Part shown: one piece after another, positions 6,482-13,828 of the stretch
Layout: each line of letters starts with the position of its first letter
Numbering within the stretch: position 1 is the stretch's first letter
Source: Acidobacteriota bacterium
GTDB lineage: Bacteria > Acidobacteriota > Terriglobia > Acidiferrales > UBA7541
Assembly: GCA_028876695.1 (NCBI GenBank)
Contig: JAGWRH010000172.1
Coordinates: 1 to 14,052 of the forward strand
Length of the DNA: 14,052 nucleotides
Direction of reading: 5' to 3'
Notes under the pieces: generated by a model
Seen by the model: the letters and a program-made list of their open reading frames with translations, nothing else
The model's database searches: none
Told to the model about the DNA's origin: nothing
Translations under genes and position numbers: made by a program

Positions 6482-7357
6482 TCACCTCGAATCGGCCTGG
6501 TCTGTTTCCGGAACCAGCGGAACCTCCAGCACGTACTTGCGGATGGCTCGAGCTACGCCGCAATCATCGTTGGAAAGCGTAATTTGCCAGCCGGTTTCCT
6601 TCAGCTCGCTCACGCTGTTGCCCATCACCACCGGTAAGCCGGCGTATTGTAACATCTCGCGGTCGTTCCAGTTGTCGCCGATGGCCATCACCTCGGCGGG
6701 GGCGATGCCTCGGCGCGAGGCCCATTCGGCCAGGGCGGCGCCCTTGGAAACGCCGCGCTGCAGCACGTCGAGCATCGACAGATTTCGCGCCTGATATTCC
6801 GTCGTCGCCAGGGTGAAATGCGACGACAACGGCGAATTGGCCAGCCGTTCCGAGACGCGCCGGATGGCCGCGCAATCGCTGAGATAGAGGATTTCGACCG
6901 GATCTTCTCCATCGAGGCATTGGGTCAGCGGCTGAACCTCCGCCACCTGTTCGCGATGGCGCGCCAGATAAGGGCCTACGTAAGCACCGTTCCAATCGAT
7001 TTTTTCGAAGATCACCTGCCGTTCGCGCGGGCGATCGAAGATTACGCCTGCGCACGCGCGAAATTCAGGTGTGCGTTCCAGCACCTCGCGCGCGACTTCG
7101 ACGGGCAGGAGCCGCCGGTAGAATGTCTCGCCGGATGCCGACTTGATCAGCGCGCCGTTGCTGGCGATGAAGTCGACGTTGCATGAGAGCGGCGCGGCGC
7201 TCAATCGCGCCGAATGGAACCGCCGGCCGGTGACGATGACAATCTCGATGCCGCGCTTCGCTGCCGCGGAAATCGCTTCCGCGTTGGGCTCCGGCAGCTT
7301 GTTCTGCGAATCGAGCAGCGTGCCATCCAAGTCCATGGCGATCAGTTTTATGGACAT
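6482..7357 (-). CDS. Cof-type HAD-family phosphatase
   Basis: A 291-residue cytoplasmic phosphatase of the HAD superfamily, Cof/YidA subgroup (IIB cap). Motif I is MDLDGTLLD (D9 nucleophile, D11 acid/base), motif II is VTGRR (T43), motif III is K205 in SKGAALAEWA, and motif IV is GDNWND (227-232). The cap domain lies between motifs II and III (about 85-190). Family members hydrolyse sugar phosphates, flavin mononucleotide or pyridoxal phosphate; the specificity cannot be read here. I chose the ATG at 7357 because MSIKLIAMDLDG places motif I at the usual distance. A TACAAT hexamer lies so close upstream that the transcript may begin at this ATG (see the separate promoter entry). The stop overlaps the ribosome-binding site of the DinB-fold gene, so the two genes form a tight pair. 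Confidence 0.88.
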   Translation of the reverse strand: MSIKLIAMDLDGTLLDSQNKLPEPNAEAISAAAKRGIEIVIVTGRRFHSARLSAAPLSCNVDFIASNGALIKSASGETFYRRLLPVEVAREVLERTPEFRACAGVIFDRPRERQVIFEKIDWNGAYVGPYLARHREQVAEVQPLTQCLDGEDPVEILYLSDCAAIRRVSERLANSPLSSHFTLATTEYQARNLSMLDVLQRGVSKGAALAEWASRRGIAPAEVMAIGDNWNDREMLQYAGLPVVMGNSVSELKETGWQITLSNDDCGVARAIRKYVLEVPLVPETDQADSR

Positions 7358-7363
7358 GACCTC

Positions 7364-7369
7364 ATTGTA
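7364..7369 (-). promoter_or_regulatory. -10 element (TACAAT) predicting a leaderless HAD transcript
   Basis: On the minus strand TACAAT ends at 7364, leaving 6 bases before the ATG at 7357. The usual spacing from the -10 to the transcription start would place +1 at or beside the A of the ATG. There is no TG extension and no clear -35. GAGG lies only 2-3 bases before the ATG, too close to work well as a Shine-Dalgarno site. Confidence 0.4.
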
Positions 7370-7534
7370 CCTTGGAGCCTCGGCTGGCTCGCGCGTTCGC
7401 GCCGGTTGCCAGCGCTTCGAATTCCGCGCAGCGGCATTTTGGCGTCCGACGTTGCCCGCACTCCCGTGAAAGACTCGAATCGCCACTGGCCGCGTTTAAG
7501 GGGCACTGCAACTGCGGTTGAAAACCGGGCGAGG

Positions 7535-8695
7535 TCAATGAATGCCTGCGTTTAGACCGACCGCCGAGCCTTCCAGTCCGGCATAGGCCCGCTGCACGTA
7601 TTCCGGAGGCTCGGGCCCGCCGGGAACGTCCTTGTGCATGGTCTGCGCCCAATGCTCGATCCACGAAACGCCGCCATCGATCGAATCGTCGTACGCATCC
7701 GGCCGGTGGTAAGCGGGATCGCGGAGCGCGTCGGGAAGCGAGATGAAGCGGTATCCACGGGAGCGCATGATTTCGGCAAGCGCGCCCATTTCATCCGCGT
7801 CCAGTTGATCGGCATGCAACAGCAGCACCTGGCGCGGTTCGTATCCCAGCGTTTCCCGCGAGAATTTCTCGAAATAGGCGAAGATGTCGTTCATGTAGTT
7901 CACGAACGAGGCAGCCACGCGATCGGCGGCCGACGTATCGCCATCCGCCATGGCGTGCGCGTAAACGGCCGCGAACATATACTCCTCGTTATCAATCGTC
8001 ACCGGCGCCACTGAATATCGCTGCCGCGCAAGAAAAGTTTGGAACGCGCGTTTCGTTCCCGGCGATGCGCCTACGTCGAGATATGGAAAACGGAAATAGC
8101 GCTCGCGCAACTTTCGGGCGCGCAGAAGCGGCTCGGTCACGCGCTCGCCGCGCAGGAAGTCGATTTCGTAGGCGCCGAGCGGCATCTGGTCGATATCCGC
8201 GTGCGAATAAGTGTGGTTCCCGAGCGCGAATCCTTCGTCCAGCCACATCTTCAGAATTCCGAGGCGCTGCTCGAAGTCACCGCGGCCGAGCTTGTCTTCG
8301 TTGACGAACCCGATCGCCGGGATGCGATTGCGCTTCAGCGCCGCAAGCAGCCGCGCCGTCATCGCTTGCAGCGCCGCGGGGTCGTCGCACACCACGGAAT
8401 CGGATGGCGCGGGCAGATCGTCGAAGGTGACCGCGACCTCGCGGTGGCGTCGCAGCGTAAGCGGGGCGGGCTTCGTCGCGAGCCGCACCGCCGCCGAAGG
8501 CACGCGATTCGCAGTGCGCGCCGCGCGATGCCGCGCGATTGACGCAGATTGTGCCTGTGCCGGAGCCGTCGAAAGCGGCGCCACAATTCGCAGAGCCGCG
8601 AGCGCAAGCGCCAGCGCCGCCGCTCTGCTCGCGCATGGACTGAGCATCGCACCTGCCGGTTTTGCGCCGTTTCGGCTGAACGGATTCGCACGCAC
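7535..8695 (-). CDS. Secreted polysaccharide deacetylase (NodB domain)
   Basis: A 386-residue carbohydrate esterase (CE4/NodB fold), probably exported. A hydrophobic Ala/Leu stretch (about 25-40) followed by STAPAQAQS looks like a signal peptide. Catalytic motifs: VTFDDLP (D92, D93; general base and metal), HTYSH (H161 and H165, metal ligands), RFPYLDVG (202-209) and LLLHADQLDAD with the His of motif 5. Family members remove acetyl groups from N-acetylglucosamine polymers such as peptidoglycan or from acetylated glycans; the substrate here is unknown. A C-terminal extension with SWIEHWAQT resembles a subgroup of COG0726 proteins. The GTG at 8695 is chosen because GGGGAG lies 7 bp upstream. 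An ATG at 8647 with a closer AGG would give a more compact signal peptide and is a real alternative. The gene follows the histidine kinase by 84 bp on the same strand. Confidence 0.85.
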   Translation of the reverse strand: MRANPFSRNGAKPAGAMLSPCASRAAALALALAALRIVAPLSTAPAQAQSASIARHRAARTANRVPSAAVRLATKPAPLTLRRHREVAVTFDDLPAPSDSVVCDDPAALQAMTARLLAALKRNRIPAIGFVNEDKLGRGDFEQRLGILKMWLDEGFALGNHTYSHADIDQMPLGAYEIDFLRGERVTEPLLRARKLRERYFRFPYLDVGASPGTKRAFQTFLARQRYSVAPVTIDNEEYMFAAVYAHAMADGDTSAADRVAASFVNYMNDIFAYFEKFSRETLGYEPRQVLLLHADQLDADEMGALAEIMRSRGYRFISLPDALRDPAYHRPDAYDDSIDGGVSWIEHWAQTMHKDVPGGPEPPEYVQRAYAGLEGSAVGLNAGIH

Positions 8696-8779
8696 TGGCG
8701 CGCTCCCCTGTGGCCGCTCGCCGCGATTCCGCGGTCTCGAACGTATCAGTGTAGGGCGGGACGTTCCGCGGAGGCGAAC

Positions 8780-11389
8780 TTATTCGCTCGGGCCCGGCGA
8801 AACTTCCACCGGCACGCCCCCGCTGAGTACTTCGCGGATTTTCTGCGAGACGCTTTTCAAGTTGAACGGTTTCTGCAGGTACGCCACGCCGCCTTCCAGC
8901 ACGCCGTGCCGGAACACCGTGTCGTCCGTGTAGCCGGAAATGAACAGCACCTTCATCCCTGGACGGAGCGGCGCCAATTTCGCCGCCAGGTCCGGACCGC
9001 TCATGTGCGGCATCACCACGTCGGTGACCAAAATATGGATCCGGCCTTTGTACGCCGCGGCCGATTTCAACGCGTGCTCGCCGTCTTCGGCGTCGATGAC
9101 GTTGTATCCCGCGCTGCGCAGGTAATCGCCCACGAGTTCGCGGACGTTTTGCTCGTCTTCGACCAGCAGCACGGTTTCGGATCCCGGCGCGGTTTTTTTC
9201 TTTTCTTTGTCCGCCGAGCCGCGCTCTACTTCCTCCGTGACCAGCGGCAGGTAAATCTTGAACGTGGTGCCGCGATCCACTTCGCTGTACACCCAAATGT
9301 ATCCGCCGCTCTGTTTCACGACTCCGTACACAGTCGCGAGTCCCAGCCCGGTGCCCTTGCCGGGGCCTTTGGTAGTGAAGAACGGCTCGAAGATGCGCGC
9401 CTGCGTATCCAGATCCATTCCGCAGCCGGTATCGGTGACCGTCAACATCACGTACGGCCCGGGCTGAACCACGTGCTTCGCCGTATAACTTTTGTCGAGC
9501 TCGGTATTGGAGGTTTCGATCGTCAAGCGTCCGCCATTGGGCATCGCGTCGCGCGCGTTGACCACCAGATTGAGCAGCACCTGTTCGATCTGCCCCGGAT
9601 CGGCTTTCACGCGGCCCAGATTCCCGCCGGGGACGAACGTCATCTCGATATTTTCGCCAATCACTCGCGAAAACATTTTGATCATGCCGCCGACCACTTC
9701 GTTCATGTCCAGCACGCGCGGCTGCAACACTTGTTTACGGCTGAAAGCCAGCAATTGGCGCGTCAGGGACGCGGCACGGTCCGCGGCTTTTTCCACCTGC
9801 TCGATGTTGTGCTGCAGCGCAGGCGATTCGGACAGCCGGTCGTGCAAAATTTGCGCGTGGCCTTTGACCACCATCAGCAGGTTATTGAAATCGTGCGCCA
9901 CTCCGCCTGCCAGTTCGCCCACCGCTTGCATTTTTTGCGACTGCCGCAGCTGATCCACCAGGCGTTCGCGGTCGCTCACGTCCAGCGCCACGCCGATCAC
10001 GCCCTGCGTCGCTCCGTCCGCTCCCTTCAGGGGACGCACGTGCCCCTGGAACTGGCGCGTCTGCCACGGCGTTTCAAACGACGTCGGTTCGCCCGCCAGC
10101 GCTTTCCGGTGCGCCGCGATCGCAGGAAACTCGGGATCGCGGGTACGGAAGAAATCGAGGACCGGCAGGCCGGGAGCTTCGCGGGAAGGCAGCCCGACAC
10201 CCGCCAACCCGGCGCCCATCGCTGACGTCACCACCAGTTCCGCATTGGTCGTCCAGAGCACTGCCGGCACGTTTTCGAGCATCACCGCCAATCGCGCGCG
10301 CTCGGCATTTCGCTCGATTCCGATCTTTTCCAGATCGTCGAGCATCGTGTTGATGGAATTTCCCAGGAACCCCAATTCATCGCTCCCGAATGTCTCGAGC
10401 CGCGCGGCGATGTCGCCGCTGGCGCCGATTTTCACCACGTCTTCGCTGAGCGCCGCGACAGGTGACAGAACGAATTTCTCCAGTAGGTACAGCACCACCG
10501 CGCCGAACACAAATCCTGCCGCCACCAGCAGCAGCAAGAATTGCACGATGCTCGTCTGGCCCTGCTGATAAATTTTTCGCGGCAGGTCCACGCGCATAAT
10601 CGCGACGGTCTTTCCGTGAACATCGAGTACCGGCTGGTACGCCGCCATTTGTGTGGAGCTGAGTGGATCGACGAAATCCGGTTGTCCGCCGGCGAAGCTG
10701 GCCGCCGCGGCACGGAACCCGGGATCATCGGAGGTCAAGTCGAAGGGCTCGAGTTCGAGCGGCAGCCGCGTGATCTCGCTCAGCCGGCTGACTTCGTCTC
10801 CATTCAGCAGCCTTCCGATGATCAGCGTTCCCGTGCGCGAATCGTCCGAGACTCCGTTCACCACGGGACTCGATACCGCCATCACCATCCCGCTCGAGAG
10901 GCGCAGAATACCCATCGCGTCTCTCGGCGGGGAACTCCCTCGCGCCACCAGTGGCGAGCCGAGCTTGAATTGCTCGTCCAGCCCGGCCGGAGCTTCGGCC
11001 AATTCCATGGTGCCCAGATCGAATCCCTGCTCGAAAAGCCGGTGATTTGCATTATCGAGAACCACCACGAAGTTGGCTCGCGATCGTCCGAACATGGACG
11101 CCGAAAATTCCGTCGCCAGGGCGCTCGCGTTCTTCGATCGCAGGTTGGAGTAGGTTTCCGTCAGATCGGCGTACTGGTCGGCCGTTTCCCGCAGGGTGGA
11201 GAGTTCGTTATCCAGTCCACTGGAGGCTTGCAGCAGGTTTTGCCGCGCGAAGTCCGCTTCAAGGCCCGAAAATTCGCGCAGCAGCGCAACGCGCGAGAGC
11301 ATATACAGCCCGCCCACCAGCCCCACGAGCGTCGTAAACACGATCAACAACGTCTTGCCGCGCAGCGATGTGTGCAGCCGTAATGGCAT
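8780..11389 (-). CDS. Membrane hybrid histidine kinase (CHASE4-HAMP-PAS-HisKA-HATPase-REC)
   Basis: An 869-residue sensor kinase. TM1 spans about 13-33; a periplasmic sensor region follows (about 36-278) whose REFSGLEADFARQNL opening resembles CHASE4; TM2 is at 281-304. A HAMP domain covers about 305-357 and a PAS-like domain about 365-475. The HisKA phosphoacceptor is H499 in GGVAHDFNNLL. The HATPase has N611 (NARDAM), D653 in DTGCGM and GTGLGL (679-684). A C-terminal receiver domain has ED at 744-745, phosphoacceptor D790 in VTDVVMP, S818 and K840. Phosphate probably moves H499 to D790; no output domain or neighbouring response regulator is seen. The ATG at 11389 has GGGG 7 bp upstream. Earlier in-frame ATGs at 11413 and 11452 lie upstream of the likely transcription start. 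It is divergent from the VirB10-like gene and leads into the deacetylase gene. Confidence 0.92.
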   Translation of the reverse strand: MPLRLHTSLRGKTLLIVFTTLVGLVGGLYMLSRVALLREFSGLEADFARQNLLQASSGLDNELSTLRETADQYADLTETYSNLRSKNASALATEFSASMFGRSRANFVVVLDNANHRLFEQGFDLGTMELAEAPAGLDEQFKLGSPLVARGSSPPRDAMGILRLSSGMVMAVSSPVVNGVSDDSRTGTLIIGRLLNGDEVSRLSEITRLPLELEPFDLTSDDPGFRAAAASFAGGQPDFVDPLSSTQMAAYQPVLDVHGKTVAIMRVDLPRKIYQQGQTSIVQFLLLLVAAGFVFGAVVLYLLEKFVLSPVAALSEDVVKIGASGDIAARLETFGSDELGFLGNSINTMLDDLEKIGIERNAERARLAVMLENVPAVLWTTNAELVVTSAMGAGLAGVGLPSREAPGLPVLDFFRTRDPEFPAIAAHRKALAGEPTSFETPWQTRQFQGHVRPLKGADGATQGVIGVALDVSDRERLVDQLRQSQKMQAVGELAGGVAHDFNNLLMVVKGHAQILHDRLSESPALQHNIEQVEKAADRAASLTRQLLAFSRKQVLQPRVLDMNEVVGGMIKMFSRVIGENIEMTFVPGGNLGRVKADPGQIEQVLLNLVVNARDAMPNGGRLTIETSNTELDKSYTAKHVVQPGPYVMLTVTDTGCGMDLDTQARIFEPFFTTKGPGKGTGLGLATVYGVVKQSGGYIWVYSEVDRGTTFKIYLPLVTEEVERGSADKEKKKTAPGSETVLLVEDEQNVRELVGDYLRSAGYNVIDAEDGEHALKSAAAYKGRIHILVTDVVMPHMSGPDLAAKLAPLRPGMKVLFISGYTDDTVFRHGVLEGGVAYLQKPFNLKSVSQKIREVLSGGVPVEVSPGPSE

Positions 11390-11705
11390 TCGCCAGCCCC
11401 AAGGACGAACCATCAGTATAAATTGGGCACTGCCGGGCGCGGCCCGGTGCATACGTGGGGCGTGCCCAGAAATGCACGCTTGCGCTCAGTTGAATTGCTC
11501 GAGCCGGGGCAGAGGTTCCCAGCATCTCACTTCGGCCCGAGTTGGCTTTGGACCAGGTTCGGGCTACTCTCGGGGAGACTAATCGCGCGGGCTTGCCCGC
11601 AGCTGCATCAAAGGTCGTTTTCGCGTGGACAAGGCATCCCGGCCGGCGGAGCTGACATCTCTAGCGAGAGAATCGCGGTATGGGCGCGGCGGCCGGAGCG
11701 CAATC
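11390..11705. other. Divergent intergenic region, 316 bp
   Basis: This region separates the kinase start (minus) from the VirB10-like start (plus) and should hold both promoters. Visible elements are the TATACT for the kinase, a GC-rich hairpin (ccgggc/gcccgg, 11433-11447), a short hairpin gcggg-cttg-cccgc (11587-11600) and a small tctct-agcg-agaga dyad (11658-11671) about 35 bp before the plus-strand ATG. I could not assign a convincing promoter for the plus-strand gene and see no RNA gene. Confidence 0.5.
11415..11420 (-). promoter_or_regulatory. -10 candidate (TATACT) for the histidine kinase gene
   Basis: TATACT preceded by AATT on the minus strand is the most AT-rich spot in the divergent gap. 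Transcription would start near 11408. That puts the ATGs at 11413 and 11452 outside the mRNA and leaves a leader of about 19 nt before the ATG at 11389. No matching -35 hexamer is visible. Confidence 0.4.
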
Positions 11706-12572
11706 ATGAGCAAACTTTACGTTTCATCGGTTGGGGTGGTCGCGCTACTGCTCCTCGCTTCCGTGAGTTTTGCCCGGCTGCAAGACGCGGGTCCGCTCCC
11801 GCCTGCTGCCAGCCCGTCCGCGAATCGGGCGCAGCCGCAATCCAGTCCGCCGGCATCCGGCCACCAGCCAACGAACTCCAAGCCAACGGCCGATTCGCCG
11901 TCGAAGGACGCGAAAATCGTCGTCCCCGTTGGCACGCACATCCCGCTGATTCTCCACAACGCCATATCAACGCGCACCGCCCGGCCCGGTGATCCCGTGT
12001 ATTTCGAGACGTCGTTTCCGGTAATGCTCAACGGGCGGGTGGTGATTCCCGCGGGATCGTACGTAAGCGGGGAAGTGACCGAAGCGAAGCGCCCCGGGCG
12101 CGTGCATGGCCGGGGCCAGCTGATGATCCGCCTGACGACCATGATCTTGCCCAATTCCTATATGGTCGCCTTGAATGCCGTCCCAGGCGGTTCCCCGGGA
12201 ACCGGCGGCAACGAATCGGTCGATAGCGAAGGAAAAATTAAAGGCGACAGCAGCAGAGGCTCCGACGCGGGCACCGTGATCCAAACCACCGCTGAAGCCA
12301 CCGGGATCGGCACCGCCGTCGGCGCCGCTTCCGGCGACATTGGCCGAGGCGCCGGCATAGGAGCCGGAGTCGGAGCCGTAGCAGGCCTTGCTGCCGTGCT
12401 CCTCACCCGCGGGCCTGAAGCGGAGCTGCCGCGCGGCACCACCCTCGACGCCGTCCTCGACCGGCCAATTTATCTCGACGCCAGCAAGGACCAGTTTACA
12501 AGCCCCGGGCAATCGACGGCCTTGCCCGGCCCTGCGGATCGCGAGCCGCGCCGCTACGAGCGCCCGTTCTGA
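11706..12572 (+). CDS. Exported VirB10/TrbI-like domain protein with glycine-zipper helix
   Basis: A 288-residue protein. Residues 1-23 form a signal peptide or single membrane anchor (VGVVALLLLASVSFA). A Pro/Ser/Ala-rich linker runs to about 68. From 71 onward it resembles the VirB10/TrbI C-terminal beta-barrel: VPVGTHIPLIL (73-83), VVIPAGSYVSGEV (112-124), then a strand with MILPNSYMVALN (146-157) and a closing segment LPRGTTLDAVLDRPIYL (241-257). Between these, a Gly/Ala-rich stretch (200-233, GIGTAVGAASGDIGRGAG onward) has glycine-zipper spacing and could be a membrane helix. It lies where VirB10 has its outer-membrane 'antenna'. VirB10 is a type IV secretion scaffold, but no other secretion gene is present, so a stand-alone envelope role is inferred. 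The ATG at 11706 has GGAG 7 bp upstream. It is convergent with thiO. Confidence 0.75.
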   Translation: MSKLYVSSVGVVALLLLASVSFARLQDAGPLPPAASPSANRAQPQSSPPASGHQPTNSKPTADSPSKDAKIVVPVGTHIPLILHNAISTRTARPGDPVYFETSFPVMLNGRVVIPAGSYVSGEVTEAKRPGRVHGRGQLMIRLTTMILPNSYMVALNAVPGGSPGTGGNESVDSEGKIKGDSSRGSDAGTVIQTTAEATGIGTAVGAASGDIGRGAGIGAGVGAVAGLAAVLLTRGPEAELPRGTTLDAVLDRPIYLDASKDQFTSPGQSTALPGPADREPRRYERPF

Positions 12573-12602
12573 GCCGCAATTCGGCTTCAGTGGCAAACGA
12601 CA

Positions 12603-12617
12603 GCGAGTTCGGCTCGC
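12603..12617. terminator. Small hairpin between convergent VirB10-like gene and thiO
   Basis: gcgag-ttcgg-ctcgc is a 5-bp stem with a 5-base loop in the 65-bp gap between two convergent stops. No T-run follows on either strand, so termination is only suggested by position. Confidence 0.2.
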
Positions 12618-12637
12618 CAAACCCTGCCGGAGGAGCG

Positions 12638-13792
12638 TCAATCAGCTGATTTCGCGCCTGCTTTGGGCAGCGCAAACCGCGCCGGTGAAAACCGCCTCGC
12701 GTCAAATGAAGGTTCCGCGCCGGTAATCCACTCGCGGAATAGCTTCGCGGTGGCGGCTGCGAGCAGAATGCCGTTGCGATAGTGGCCCGCGGCGATCCAC
12801 AGACCTTCCAAACCGATGGCTGAGGTTGACCCAAGTACCGGCAGATCGTCCGGTGTTCCGGGCCGCAGCCCGGACCAGGTTTCAACCACTTCCGCGCTAG
12901 CCAGTGCAGGGCACGTTTCCAGCGACGCGTCCAAAATCTTTCGCAGTCCCGCTGCCGTCACTCGCTTCTCAAATCCCGCTTCTTCGAGGGTGCTGCCAGC
13001 GACGATTCGCCCATCACTTCGCGGCACCAGGTATCCGGAATCCGAGCGCACCACTTGCCGGAGGCGCCCATCCGCCGCCGGACGCAACGCGAGCATCTGT
13101 CCGCGCACGGGCCGTACCGGCGCGATCCGCGCGAGCCACGGCTCATTCGTGATTTGTCCCGAAAAACACCCTGCCGCAAGGACAACGTGTCCGGCGGAAA
13201 TGGTCTCGCCCCCGGCGAGCACGCCAGCGCACCGCTGCCCGTCGCGAATTATTCCGGTTGCCGCGCAGTTCGAGCGAATTTCGGCGCCGGAGTTGCGCAC
13301 CGCGGCCGCGAGCGCGTCCATTAATACGCGCGGCTCGACGGTTGCTTCGCCCGGTATCCTCAACGCCGCGCCAGTGGACGCGCCGATCGCGGGCTCGAGC
13401 TTTCGCGCTGCGTCGCACAAAAGCGGCTCGGCCGGAATTCCAACCTGGCTCAGCTCGCGAAGCCGGTCTGCGCATCGCCGTTCTGCGCCGGCGGAGAGAA
13501 AAACCTCCAACGCGCCGTGGCGTGTGTACGCCGTCGATTTTCCGGACTTTTCCTCGATGGCTTGCACGAACTGCGGATAAAGTCGCAGGCTTTCGCGCGC
13601 GAACGGCACGAGCGGCGCATCGCGCGGCGAATCCGGCGCGGGAGAAAGCATCCCCGCCGCCGCCCACGAAGCCTCCAGCGCCGGTTCCTGGCGGTCCACC
13701 ACGATCACCCGAAACCCGTGGGAGGACAGCTCAAACGCGATCGAGCAGCCGATGATTCCGCCCCCGATGATGGCTACATCATATGTGCGCAC
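12638..13792 (-). CDS. thiO: Glycine oxidase (FAD-dependent), thiamine thiazole synthesis
   Basis: A 384-residue flavoprotein of the D-amino-acid-oxidase family. It oxidises glycine to iminoacetate (dehydroglycine) and hydrogen peroxide, supplying the thiazole ring synthase ThiG. The N-terminal FAD-binding motif is IIGGGIIG (8-15), with D33 at the end of the second strand. Residues matching the Tyr and two Arg of the Bacillus glycine-oxidase active site are Y254 in GYLVPR, R310 in SGLRPGTPDD and R339 in GHYRNGI. The length fits ThiO (about 370). Other amine oxidases of this fold are possible, but SGLRP and GHYRNGI favour ThiO. No other thi gene is in the window. The only fitting start is a GTG at 13792, giving MRTYDVAIIGGG; it has no ribosome-binding site and is probably leaderless. 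The gene lies 36 bp after the rimI-like stop, with an own promoter in that gap. Confidence 0.88.
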   Translation of the reverse strand: MRTYDVAIIGGGIIGCSIAFELSSHGFRVIVVDRQEPALEASWAAAGMLSPAPDSPRDAPLVPFARESLRLYPQFVQAIEEKSGKSTAYTRHGALEVFLSAGAERRCADRLRELSQVGIPAEPLLCDAARKLEPAIGASTGAALRIPGEATVEPRVLMDALAAAVRNSGAEIRSNCAATGIIRDGQRCAGVLAGGETISAGHVVLAAGCFSGQITNEPWLARIAPVRPVRGQMLALRPAADGRLRQVVRSDSGYLVPRSDGRIVAGSTLEEAGFEKRVTAAGLRKILDASLETCPALASAEVVETWSGLRPGTPDDLPVLGSTSAIGLEGLWIAAGHYRNGILLAAATAKLFREWITGAEPSFDARRFSPARFALPKAGAKSAD

Positions 13793-13794
13793 AT
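13783..13794. promoter_or_regulatory. Perfect 12-bp palindrome over the thiO start codon
   Basis: atgtgcgcacat is its own reverse complement and contains the GTG start and the next codons. If transcription starts at the GTG, a protein bound here would block initiation. It may equally be chance, since most of it is coding. Confidence 0.25.
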
Positions 13795-13798
13795 CACA

Positions 13799-13807
13799 AT
13801 TTTAACA
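13799..13807 (-). promoter_or_regulatory. Extended -10 of thiO, predicting a leaderless mRNA
   Basis: On the minus strand the sequence reads TGTTAAAAT, an extended -10 with one mismatch in the hexamer. The hexamer ends at 13799, leaving 6 bases before the GTG at 13792, so +1 is predicted at the G of the start codon. No Shine-Dalgarno sequence is present before the GTG, which agrees with leaderless translation. The -35 region shows no consensus. Confidence 0.5.
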
Positions 13808-13828
13808 GCAAACCCCCGGCTCGATTCG

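Noticed and set aside
7358..7534. Possible RNA gene or terminator in the gap between the deacetylase and HAD genes
   Set aside because: A 5-bp hairpin (cggtt-gaa-aaccg, 7515-7527) has no T-run. The GACTCGAATCG stretch near 7471 lacks a matching tRNA T-arm or acceptor stem.
8549..10225. 558-codon plus-strand frame opposite the histidine kinase
   Set aside because: It is antisense to the PAS, HisKA, HATPase and REC domains, which are well conserved on the minus strand. Its own product is rich in His and Arg with no recognisable domain.
11433..11447. GC-rich hairpin ccgggc-gcg-gcccgg upstream of the kinase as a terminator or riboswitch
   Set aside because: It has no T-run, lies upstream of the likely transcription start of the kinase, and such short GC dyads are common at this base composition.
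11423..11992. 189-codon plus-strand frame covering the divergent region and the start of the VirB10-like gene
   Set aside because: It overlaps the VirB10-like gene in another frame, has no signal peptide or family motif, and would cover the only promoter space.
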